Shown here piece after piece: positions 45,630 to 54,698 of a stretch of 64,000 bases of DNA. The notes beneath the pieces were generated by a model. That model searched no databases, was not told where the DNA came from, and was given only the letters and a program-made list of their open reading frames with translations. This DNA is from Agarophyton chilense (Eukaryota > Rhodophyta > Florideophyceae > Gracilariales > Gracilariaceae), in the NCBI GenBank assembly GCA_030374765.1, contig JARGXX010000006.1, positions 1-64,000 on the forward strand. The letters are read 5' to 3'. The translations under genes were made by a program, and so were the position numbers. How positions within the stretch are numbered: the stretch's first letter is position 1; each line of letters begins with the position of its first letter.

Positions 45630-48600
45630 TCAAAGGTCTAGGTGTCGGACGCCACTGTCTTCACGGAACCTCTCGTGCTTCACACGGCAAAGTGGTTTGT
45701 TGAGCATATCGGCAGTCATGCAATCGGTAGGGCAGTAGAACAACACAATCGACTTGTCACGTAGAGCTTCTCGAGTAAAGTGAAAACGAATGTCGATATG
45801 CTTGGTACGCTTGTTGACAGCGCCATTTCGGGCAAGGTCAATGCACCCTTGGTTGTCAACATATACAGGCGTTGGTTCAACAAGCAACTTTACCGAATCG
45901 TCCACTTCTACTCCAATGACTATGCCGATGCCATTCCACAAACGCCTAAGCCAGATGGCCTCTTTGGAACCACTGCACAGACTCACATACTCAGCTTCAG
46001 CACTAGACAGTGCAACCACTTCTTGCTGACGTGAACACCATGACACAGGACCTCCAGCCATCATGAACAAGTACCCACTGGTAGACTTGCGGTTTGCAAC
46101 ATCGCCTGCCCAGTCAGAGTCCACGTAGCCGTGAAGTGCCAAATCGGTGTTTAAGCCGTAGGTGAGACCAAATGTACAAGTACCGTTGAGATAGCGAAGC
46201 ACACGTTTGACTGCCTTCCAGTGAATCTCTCCAGGTTTCTCAACATACTTGGCAAGTTTGGACACCGCGTATGAGATATCTGGACGAGTTCCTACAGACA
46301 AATACATGAGACAGCCAATTGCCTGACGGTACGGCACCTCCCTGAGTACATCCTGAATCGCAGACAGGTCCATGCCAACTTCCATTTGAGTGTCAACTGG
46401 TTTGGACTGGTGCATGCCAAAACGTTCCAAGACCTTTTGTGTGTACGCAGACTGAGTCAGATACAACTCTCGCATAACTCTGTCACGGTGGATCTCGAAT
46501 CCGAGTACCATGCGAGCTTGATAGAGGTCTTTCATGTGGAACCGAGACGACAGCTCTGCCTTTACACGATCCATTGTCTTCATGCTCGGACTTGCAATAA
46601 GCAAGGCATCAACGTATAGAGCAATCAGAACAACAAATCCCAGTATCTTTCCGCTGTACACACACTCATCTGCGTCATTTGGCGTCAACTGCATCTCCTC
46701 AACAAGGAACGAGTATATCTTTGCATGCCACTGTCTGGGTGCCTGTCGTAGCCCATAGATGGCTTTCTTCAAACGACACACCAGATCCTCGTTACCTTGC
46801 TGCACAAAACCTGTTGGCTGCTCCATGTACACTGTCTCCTCAAGGTCACCGTTCAGAAAAGCTGTTTTCACATCCATCTGATGCAAATGAAAGTCTCGTA
46901 CAGCAGTCACTGACAGAATCATCCTGATCGAGGTAAACTTAACAACAGGTGCATATGTTTCAGAAAAGTCAACACCCTCGATCTGCAGGAATCCTCTAGC
47001 AACCATACGAGCCTTGTACCTGATAGTTGGTTCACCAGATGGTGCTGCTTCATACTTTTGCACATACACCCACTTGGACGAAATCACGTTGCTGTCTGCT
47101 GGCCTTGGCACTAAGTCCCATGTGTCATGCTCAATTAGTGACTGGTACTCACTCTTCATTGCCTTCTTCCATGCTTCGGAATCAGGACGTGACACAGCAT
47201 CATCATATGACGACGGGGTGTCATCACTGGCAGTGAGTAGAGCAGTTGCACGCCACCATGAGCTCGGCTTCCTACGTTCACGCGTGGACCTACGAACAGG
47301 TTGTGTCTCATGCACTACAGGCTCAACTGGTGTATCAGCTGCGGAATCATCAACAGAGCTGTCAGAAGCATCATCAGAGTCAGGCAAAGGCGCAGAAGGG
47401 TCATCATCGCTGGGTCCACTAGATGTGTCAGATGTAGAGGTATCATGTGGACTAGACATATTACTAAAGTCAATGTCTGCGTAGTCCTCTTCCTCATAGC
47501 TAAACTGGTTGTCTGAGCCCGAAAACTCATCAAACCGTACATCTCTTGACACAATCACCTTTTTCTTTTCAGAGTCCCACAACTTGTATCCGTGAGACCC
47601 TGGGGTGTACCCAATAAAGATAGCTTCCACACCACGCTCCTCTAGCTTCTTCAGCTTATGATCCACAACCTTGTACCAGCATCGGCTCCCAAACACACGC
47701 AGGTTGCTCACATCAGGCTTCTGACCGTGCCACAGTTCATATGGTGTCACACTACTTGGAAGAGCTTTGCAAGTCACACGGTTGCGCACATACACTGCAA
47801 CATTCAGTGCCTCAGCCCAAAAGTGCTTTGGCAATTTCTTGTGACATAACATCGATCTGGCCAAGTCCATGAGTGTGCGGTTGAACCGTTCGGCAAGTCC
47901 ATTCTGCTGAGGATTGTAAGGCACAGTTCGCTGATGCTCAATACCGTGACGTTCAAGTTCTTTGGTAAAACGATGTGACAGATATTCACCACCGTTGTCA
48001 GTGCGCAATGCTTTGAGCACACTCTCACGTGCGGTGATGGTTTTCACTTGTCTGCCAGTTTGGTTTTGAACAAACTTGAGCCACCTTAGGAACATCTGGA
48101 ACACCTCATCCTTAGTTTTGAGCATGTAGAAGAAGCAGAAACGACTGTGATCATCGATGAATGTGACGAAGTAGTGCGAGCCTCCCAAGGATTTCACACT
48201 TACTGGACCTGACACATCGGAGTGAACAAGTTCCAGTACGTGTTTTGCTCGTTCCCCCCCTTGCTTGGGAGTCGGAGCACGGGTTGCTTTTCCTACTACA
48301 CATGAGCCACACACATCTGAATCCTGCGCAACGTCTACATTGAGCCCTGACACAACCTTGTTTCGAGCCATATGCTTGATACCATCCACATTCACATGAG
48401 CCATTCGAGCATGCCATAGTGACAAGTCCGACACAAGTGCACTGTTTACATCTGTACACTGGTGTGCAGCAGTGCAAAGGTAGTATAGGCCTTTGACGCG
48501 GCGCCCCAAGGCAACCACTTTTGACCCCTTGTATACACATACCTTCTCTTTTTCAAACACTACTTTGCACCCCACATCACAAATCGCCGATACAGAAAGC

Positions 48601-49655
48601 AAATGGTACCTTAAATTCGGTACATGAACAACTTGCTTCAGCTGGCACTTTCGTTTGGACCCTTCCACAATCAGATCAAGCTCCACACTACCGTGACCAA
48701 CAGACTCTAGTTTGGAATCATTACCGATGCTAACGCCAGAAGACACCTTACTATCATATGTTTGGAACATGGATTCGTCAAAAGTCATGTGGGCAGTAGC
48801 ACCAGAGTCAACAATCCAGTCACTGTTCGTGGCTTTATCAGAGCCAGTAGCAATGAGACATACAAAGTCAGAGTCGTTGCCACCCGTACCTCGCTCATCG
48901 CTGAGCTCAGTATTGACAGTTGGGTGAGCAGCATCGACCTGATTCATGTTAGCCCCATCACGTTGCTTCTTGAAACAGTTCCTCTGGATATGACCCTTCT
49001 TATGACAATAATGACACTCGATGTTCTTCCATCGCGACTGCCTGCCAACCAAAGCTGCCTCACTTCCACCAGGATCCTCCTTGGCACGATCGTTCATTCG
49101 CTGCTCTTCTTGCAGCAGACGACTCTTCACAAACTCTAGAGTGAGTTGACGATCGCCAATCGTGGTATCAATTGCCACGATGAGGTGCTCGAATCTTTCC
49201 GGAAGTCCGCATAGGATGGCCATAGCGATGTCCTCCTCCTCAACAACAACGTCCATACACTTCAGGTCCGATGCCAGATGACGTACACGGTTGATGAACT
49301 GTAGCATTTTCTCATCATCACGCATCTTGGCAGAGTAGAAGGACCGTCGGGCGTTGATTTTGTTGAGCAGAGTCTTGCGTTGGAACACATCGCAAATGGC
49401 TTTCCACATATCGGCAGCGTTGTCGGCGTCCCGCACATGATCTAAATGCTCATCACTGAGTGTGAGACCAATAATAGCTCTGGCCTTGGCATCTTTCTTT
49501 TTCCAAGTCGACAGCTCATCTTCGTCAGTGGGTCTAACAGAGTCGAGGTGGCCGTCGAGATCCTTGAGTGCAAGCCGCAGCTCAATCTTCTGCTTCCATA
49601 CGTGGAAGTTATCCTCAACCAGCTTTTCGATTTTCACCCCACTGAACGAATCCAT
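45630..49655 (-). CDS. Gag-Pol polyprotein of A7, RT active site altered (YVDA)
   Basis: 1341-aa open frame. The second aspartate of the RT motif (D1017 in other copies) is alanine, from one T to G change on the plus strand at 46606. These paired aspartates bind the catalytic metals in reverse transcriptases, so polymerase activity should be lost, while Gag, protease, integrase and RNase H remain intact by motif. It also has P1090Q (46387), L27R, A599, E1032K, V1279A and K110; the last is shared only with A8. Confidence 0.92.
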   Translation of the reverse strand: MDSFSGVKIEKLVEDNFHVWKQKIELRLALKDLDGHLDSVRPTDEDELSTWKKKDAKARAIIGLTLSDEHLDHVRDADNAADMWKAICDVFQRKTLLNKINARRSFYSAKMRDDEKMLQFINRVRHLASDLKCMDVVVEEEDIAMAILCGLPERFEHLIVAIDTTIGDRQLTLEFVKSRLLQEEQRMNDRAKEDPGGSEAALVGRQSRWKNIECHYCHKKGHIQRNCFKKQRDGANMNQVDAAHPTVNTELSDERGTGGNDSDFVCLIATGSDKATNSDWIVDSGATAHMTFDESMFQTYDSKVSSGVSIGNDSKLESVGHGSVELDLIVEGSKRKCQLKQVVHVPNLRYHLLSVSAICDVGCKVVFEKEKVCVYKGSKVVALGRRVKGLYYLCTAAHQCTDVNSALVSDLSLWHARMAHVNVDGIKHMARNKVVSGLNVDVAQDSDVCGSCVVGKATRAPTPKQGGERAKHVLELVHSDVSGPVSVKSLGGSHYFVTFIDDHSRFCFFYMLKTKDEVFQMFLRWLKFVQNQTGRQVKTITARESVLKALRTDNGGEYLSHRFTKELERHGIEHQRTVPYNPQQNGLAERFNRTLMDLARSMLCHKKLPKHFWAEALNVAVYVRNRVTCKALPSSVTPYELWHGQKPDVSNLRVFGSRCWYKVVDHKLKKLEERGVEAIFIGYTPGSHGYKLWDSEKKKVIVSRDVRFDEFSGSDNQFSYEEEDYADIDFSNMSSPHDTSTSDTSSGPSDDDPSAPLPDSDDASDSSVDDSAADTPVEPVVHETQPVRRSTRERRKPSSWWRATALLTASDDTPSSYDDAVSRPDSEAWKKAMKSEYQSLIEHDTWDLVPRPADSNVISSKWVYVQKYEAAPSGEPTIRYKARMVARGFLQIEGVDFSETYAPVVKFTSIRMILSVTAVRDFHLHQMDVKTAFLNGDLEETVYMEQPTGFVQQGNEDLVCRLKKAIYGLRQAPRQWHAKIYSFLVEEMQLTPNDADECVYSGKILGFVVLIALYVDALLIASPSMKTMDRVKAELSSRFHMKDLYQARMVLGFEIHRDRVMRELYLTQSAYTQKVLERFGMHQSKPVDTQMEVGMDLSAIQDVLREVPYRQAIGCLMYLSVGTRPDISYAVSKLAKYVEKPGEIHWKAVKRVLRYLNGTCTFGLTYGLNTDLALHGYVDSDWAGDVANRKSTSGYLFMMAGGPVSWCSRQQEVVALSSAEAEYVSLCSGSKEAIWLRRLWNGIGIVIGVEVDDSVKLLVEPTPVYVDNQGCIDLARNGAVNKRTKHIDIRFHFTREALRDKSIVLFYCPTDCMTADMLNKPLCRVKHERFREDSGVRHLDL

Positions 49656-50837
49656 GTTGTGCAAAGTGTCACAAGAGGCCGAGAGAGATGGCTTGGCAGC
49701 AACAGACAAGTGAACAACAACAACAGACAACAACAACAAAGAAAAAACAACAAACAACAAATAATTCTTCAAGATTGAACAGACAATAGTCTGCGGGCGC
49801 ACTGGCAGGGCTTCCTATACCCGCGTCCCTAAAGGTCGGACCCCTGGCCCCCAGAGCTCTTCTGGGTAGATAACGGTTTTCTGCAGTCTACCTCCTCCCA
49901 CGTCAAAAGGAGAAGGCGCGTTGCTCCTTACGAGGCTTCCAGAGGATGGTTGATGACCGAAGATATGCCTTCACCAAGTTGACCCTCTCTGGCCTCTTTC
50001 AAGAACTAGCGCGACCTCGAAACCGAAGCTACTTCAACACCAAGATACGCTTCTAACGAGCAATCAATGAAGATCGCACGCGGCCTGATCCGGAAAAGGA
50101 GGTCAGCCTTCGAAACGTCGCCTCCCCGCGTACTGCGGATCAAAAGCTCCTTATGGATGCTGTTCACAACAGTCCAAGTGCCCAACCACAAAGGTCGGGC
50201 TCACACACAAAGTTAAACAACCAGCCAAATGCAGTGCGCCACGGCACCCCGTCCACAAATGCACCCGCAAAGTTCAACCAGATCTTTCGACCGTCACTGT
50301 TATCCGCCCTAAAAGGACCAGTGGGGAACCCGCTTGACAGTACACCTGCTTTGGTTCAAGCCGCCAGGCTAACGTCCCCGAGTACAAGGAATCACCCAAA
50401 GTACCTCGGATCAACCGCTCGTCGCACAGGCAAAGATGCAGACCAAACACACAAACACACACGAACGCTGAGCCAAGAACTCCAGGCCCAGACTTCAACA
50501 AACACGGTCCTCAACCTCTCAGATCAGAACCCGCAAACACGACGCAGGGATCCACAAAACAACGAAAGAGAGGGAGACCAAACGAAACGGATAGCGATCG
50601 ACAAACACGGGCAACAACGAGCACCCAAACACAATCACGATAATAACGTCCAACCACTACCACCACAACGCCCTCAGGGAGGAACGCAAGACCGAAAGAA
50701 AATACCAACACCAACCCACGATACGGTCACACACCCGACGAAACGGCGCGGAAACGAAGAGAATAGAACAGCGAAACGGGTGAACGGCGGTGCGGGAGAG
50801 CGGCGAGAGACGAACTATACGGCAGAGGTCAGCGGGG
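49656..50837 (-). other. A7 5' leader
   Basis: Structured block at 49767-50012; otherwise as in A6. Confidence 0.72.
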
Positions 50838-50851
50838 CTGGGCCCATAACC
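50838..50851 (-). other. Primer-binding site of A7
   Basis: GGTTATGGGCCCAG on the minus strand, next to L9. Confidence 0.85.
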
Positions 50852-51548
50852 TGTTGGATAGGGAAATGCTGAAGGAAAGGTTGAGGGAATGAAAAGGAAG
50901 TTCGCCAGCTCTGGCTTGGATTTACTTGGAGGCGCTCAAACTTTCACTTATATACTACTTCAAAACGTCAGCTGTCTAGACTCCAACCCAAAGTAAACCC
51001 TAGACTACAAAGCAGGGACACTCAATACTACCAATCATATTTAAGCATGACATTAACCCTAGTCAATGTTCATTGCAGCGCACAACAAGGCAATATACAG
51101 TGCACACAGTGCACAGCCCATAATTACACTGACGTGTGCACAAATTCAATATGCCAGCACACACTACTTGCAATCCGCCTCCATACACATTCACGTTCCA
51201 GCACAGTACTCCAAGTCTCCTGTAATACACATGTCACGTCTCTTCTCCAAGTACATTCGTTACACCTTGGGAGGTGTGTTCATAGTACACCAGCTGGACA
51301 GGTTGAACAGCGTGCACAGTAGTACAAGTAGACCACGTACACACGTGTACCACAGACAAACCCAATAGTGCCATACCACTTGTACACACCGCATTGCATG
51401 TGCACATTTGCAGTAGCCAATCACAGCCCGAGTTCACGTTGAGATCCGACTGACACGCATATGCGCTTTTCCAGAGGCACCCTCCAAAACAGCCCATGCT
51501 CCCCTGCACTTTTGGTTTTCAGTGACAGCACAGGGTCAACAGCCAACA
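50852..51548 (-). repeat. LTR-A copy L9 (697 bp), terminal LTR at the inversion
   Basis: 5' LTR of A7. Its first bases (minus strand) are TGTTGGCTGTTGACCC, whereas internal LTRs have TGTTGGGTGTTGACCC. Immediately outside the TGTTGG tip lies plus-strand pol sequence, not a polypurine tract. Confidence 0.93.
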
Positions 51549-52262
51549 AGGGAGGTGCCGTACCGTCAGGCAATTGGCTGTCTCATGTACTTGTCTGTAG
51601 GAACTCGTCCAGATATCTCATACGCGGTGTCCAAACTTGCCAAGTATGTTGAGAAACCTGGAGAGATTCACTGGAAGGCAGTCAAACGTGTGCTTCGCTA
51701 TCTCAACGGTACTTGTACATTTGGTCTCACCTACGGCTTAAACACCGATTTGGCACTTCACGGCTACGTGGACTCTGACTGGGCAGGCGATGTTGCCAAC
51801 CGCAAGTCTACCAGTGGGTACTTGTTCATGATGGCTGGAGGTCCTGTGTCATGGTGTTCACGTCAGCAAGAAGTGGTTGCACTGTCTAGTGCTGAAGCTG
51901 AGTATGTGAGTCTGTGCAGTGGTTCCAAAGAGGCCATCTGGCTTAGGCGTTTGTGGAATGGCATCGGCATAGTCATTGGAGTAGAAGTGGACGATTCGGT
52001 AAAGTTGCTTGTTGAACCAACGCCTGTATATGTTGACAACCAAGGGTGCATTGACCTTGCCCGAAATGGCGTTGTCAACAAGCGTACCAAGCATATCGAC
52101 ATTCGTTTTCACTTTACTCGAGAAGCTCTACGTGACAAGTCGATTGTATTGTTTTACTGCCCTACCGATTGCATGACTGCCGATATGCTCAACAAACCAC
52201 TTTGCCGTGTGAAGCACGAGAGGTTCTCTGAAGACAGTGGCGTCCGACACCTAGACCTTTGA
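51549..52262 (+). pseudogene. 3' part of A Gag-Pol (RNase H), plus strand
   Basis: Encodes A polyprotein residues 1105-1341: the end of RT and the whole RNase H, with D1179, E1220 and D1267 equivalents. It begins at the first base of codon 1105 (62519 in A8) and shows no indels against A8. The 5' part is absent because an opposite-strand LTR abuts it. An open frame continues upstream into L9 (from 51522), but those residues are LTR sequence by chance. The polypurine tract is ACAGAGGGAGAG (one G to A change) at 52271-52282. S1331 is shared with A8 only. Confidence 0.92.
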
Positions 52263-52282
52263 AGTCAGTGACAGAGGGAGAG

Positions 52283-52979
52283 TGTTGGCTGTTGACACTG
52301 TGCTGTCACTGAAAACCAAAAGTGCAGGGGAGCATGGGCTGTTTTGGAGGGTGCCTCAGGAAAAGCATACATGCGTGTCAGTCGGATCTCAACGTGAACT
52401 CGGGCTGTGATTGGCTACTGTAAATGTGCACATGCAATGTGGTGTGTACAAGTGGTATGGCACTATTGGGTTTGTCTGTGGGACACGTGTGTACGTGGTC
52501 TACTTGTACTACTGTGCACGCTGTTCAACATGTCCAGCTGGTGTACTATGAACACATCTCACAAGGTGTAACGAATATACTTGGAGAAGAGACGTGACAT
52601 GTGTATTACAGGAGACTTGGAGTACTGTGCTGGAACGTGAATGTGTATGGAGGCGGATTGCAAGTAGTGTGTGCTGGCATATTGAATTTGTGCACACGTC
52701 AGTGTAATTATGGGCTGTGCACTGTGTGCACTGTATATTGCCTTGTTGTGCGCTGCAATGAACATTGACTAGGGTTAATGTCATGCTTAAATATGATTGG
52801 TAGTATTGAGTGTCCCTGCTTTGTAGTCTAGGGTTTACTTTGGGTTGGAGTCTAGACAGCTGACGTTTTGAAGTAGTATATAAGTGAAAGTTTGAGCGCC
52901 TCCAAGTAAATCCAAGCCAGAGCTGGCGAACTTCCTTTTCATTCCCTCAACCTTTCCTTCAGCATTTCCCTTTCCAACA
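52283..52979 (+). repeat. LTR-A copy L10 (697 bp)
   Basis: TGTTGG...CCAACA. It shares GCATACATGCG, in place of the CGCATATGCG palindrome, with L12. The U5 end is followed by the B gag fragment. Confidence 0.92.
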
Positions 52980-53111
52980 GCCGCAGAGTATCCTCGATAA
53001 ACTGTGGCCACAACCCAAGCGAATGGGTGGCAGTAGTGGTAGAAGCGCCTCGAGCAAGTCTTCTGGAAAATCTGGCAAAATCGAAATTGCTGGTGCAACT
53101 GTGGAAAGGAC
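52980..53111 (+). repeat. 132-bp B gag fragment next to LTR-A
   Basis: Third occurrence, now on the plus strand. It is followed by 40 bp ending GCCCTTTGGAG, then LTR-B; those 40 bp are probably the true 3' end of family B with a weak polypurine tract. Confidence 0.85.
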
Positions 53112-53151
53112 TGTTGAGGTTTGGTCGACTGTGCCCCCAAGCCCTTTGGAG

Positions 53152-53784
53152 TGTTGGAAATTGTGGAAAACAAAAAGTGGATTTAAGCATGAGCACTTTT
53201 GGGCACCCTCCGCGGAAAAACGCATATGCGCCTCATCTCAATCTCAACGTGAAACGGCCATCTGATTGGCTACTGCAAATGCCCTCATGCAACGTGGTAT
53301 GGACAAGTGGTCTGGTTCTAATGGGGCGTGTTGGGGCTTCGGCCCAAGTGGAGCGATTTGATTGGACGAGAGCGCTGAATGAGCACGGGCTATGCAGTTG
53401 GAGAGAATGTGCGAATGTGGGCTGGATACGGGGTTTGGCCGTAACAGCCGAATCTGGGGTGCGCGGGGTGGTTTGCACTGGCGCACCACTTTGGATGATT
53501 TTTTGAGTTTTTATTTGATATGCTTCATGTTTGAAATTGTTTTGGCGCGCAACTCCTCGTCGCACAGTGGCAAGGTGTGAGACGTGGGTGACCCGCTGAC
53601 GGTCAGCACCGGCGGCGGAACTGCGTGCAAGGTAGGTATAGTTTTCAATGACGGTCGCCAACGATCGAAGTAAATTGTCAAGGCTGACTACCTTCCTTTA
53701 TTTCTCTTCTTTTATTTTTGTCTTCTTCTCGTCTTTTCCCCCTCTTCTTCCTTTTCCTTTACCTTACCTGCGCTCACGTTGTGA
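53152..53784 (+). repeat. LTR-B copy 3 (633 bp)
   Basis: Starts TGTTGGAAATTG. The bases before the PBS are CTCACGTTGTGA; if a CA end is required, the LTR would stop at 53776. The 3' third is pyrimidine-rich (53690-53765). No clear TATA box is seen. Confidence 0.78.
53221..53311 (+). promoter_or_regulatory. U3 module shared by LTR-B and LTR-A
   Basis: Four elements occur with identical spacing in both LTR types: CGCATATGCG (53221-53230), ATCTCAACGTGAA (53241-53253), TGATTGGCTACTGCAAATG with a CCAAT box on the reverse strand (53263-53281) and ACAAGTGGT (53303-53311). The offsets 0, 20, 42 and 82 are the same in L11 (57397-57487). Confidence 0.6.
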
Positions 53785-53798
53785 GGTTATGGGCCCAG
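53785..53798 (+). other. Primer-binding site of B3
   Basis: GGTTATGGGCCCAG, 14-nt complement of the initiator tRNA-Met anticodon arm. Confidence 0.83.
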
Positions 53799-54698
53799 AG
53801 CGTCGACTCTTCGCAGACGTCACGCTCTACTAACATTTATTTGGATTCAAGAAGATTCCCTACTGCGACAGGTGCGCGATCTACGACTAACGCTCATCTG
53901 GATTCAAGAAGCTATTTTGTTTTGCGACAGGCGTGTACCCTGCGGACTTCCTCCTTGGTGGCGAAAACATATCGCGTTTGTTAGTACCCCCTTGGCACGA
54001 GACCGGGAAGTCTGCCAAATCCTGCTCTCCGTCCGTAGAGTACGGAGGTTGATGAATTGGGCTTGGAAGTGTAGGAGCAACCGTACTACACCGCACGACC
54101 GCGCTACTTTCCCGCAAGAGGCTAGCTTGGGTCAACTGGGGGAAGTGTATCTTGACGACACCCCTCCTTGGGACGCCTCGTAGGGACTAAAAGCGCCTGA
54201 CTCTGAAGTGCGCAGAGTTCGGTAGGTAATCAAAGCCTACCTCACCTGGAGAGAGTAACCAGGGTCCAGGGGATCATCCTTTAGGGTAGCGGAGGTAGTT
54301 TCTCCCGCCAGTGCGCCCGCCTACCTCGAGCAAGTCTCGGTAGGTTCAATCAAGAAGTTTCAACCCGAAGTCGAGAAGTTTGTCTGTTCCGGGTACGCCT
54401 TCTGCCACTGCCCTTGAGTATACTCCAAGCGTGGGAGCACCCGAGCTCCGCTTGTGATCGCGTACGAGACGCGTCTCGGTGAGCGTTGCAGGCTACGTCA
54501 AAAGTCTCCGCTGTCGTCCTCGCTGTCGAACGTTTGAGTTGGGATACTCCGTTCGGGCAAGCTCGGCCACGAATTCATCACTGCTCGTGGCCCTTTTTCT
54601 TAAACTTCCCAAGGCATTGAGTCCCTCACTCTGCTTCCCTCTACTAAATAATTTCGTTTGGTTTCGTTCTATCTGCTTCGTGGATAACAGACTGAAAT
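53799..54698 (+). other. B3 5' leader
   Basis: 900 nt. An imperfect direct duplication has units starting near 53832 and 53888, each containing GGATTCAAGAAG (53843 and 53900) and TGCGACAGG (53864 and 53923). The structured block follows at 54101-54357. Several short upstream ORFs occur; one (54479-54772) overlaps the gag ATG out of frame. Confidence 0.72.
54101..54357 (+). promoter_or_regulatory. Conserved structured RNA block, B version
   Basis: Aligns with 58850-59095 of family A. Fixed motifs: GGGTCAACT (54129-54137), GCCTCGTA (54175-54182), CCTTTAGGG (54278-54286) and GCCAGTGCGCC (54307-54317). Stems: ACTCT/AGAGT (54200/54214), GGTAGG/CCTACC (54221/54236), CCTGG/CCAGG (54245/54259), CCTACC/GGTAGG (54320/54339). 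The first two stem positions in A have different bases that still pair. The second and last stems use the same sequences, so strands could exchange partners. Confidence 0.6.

Larger units (their letters stand above)
44913..51548 (-). mobile_element. Copia retrotransposon A7, last minus-strand unit
   Basis: Complete element with an open frame but a damaged RT active site. Its 5' LTR (50852-51548) borders the orientation switch. Confidence 0.93.
51549..52979 (+). mobile_element. Truncated copia element, 3' end with LTR L10
   Basis: Pol 3' fragment, polypurine tract and 3' LTR of an A element in plus orientation. This is the first part of the inverted arm and probably the target of the insertion that ends with L9. 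Confidence 0.88.

Noticed and set aside
52910..52979. Oomycete-type initiator and flanking promoter region (TTCATTCC...CTTTCC) in LTR-A
   Set aside because: The initiator-like octamer fits, but the flanking part matches only partly, it lies about 60 bp after the TATA box, and L11 has a changed base (TTCATTCG). Not enough to assign a host group.
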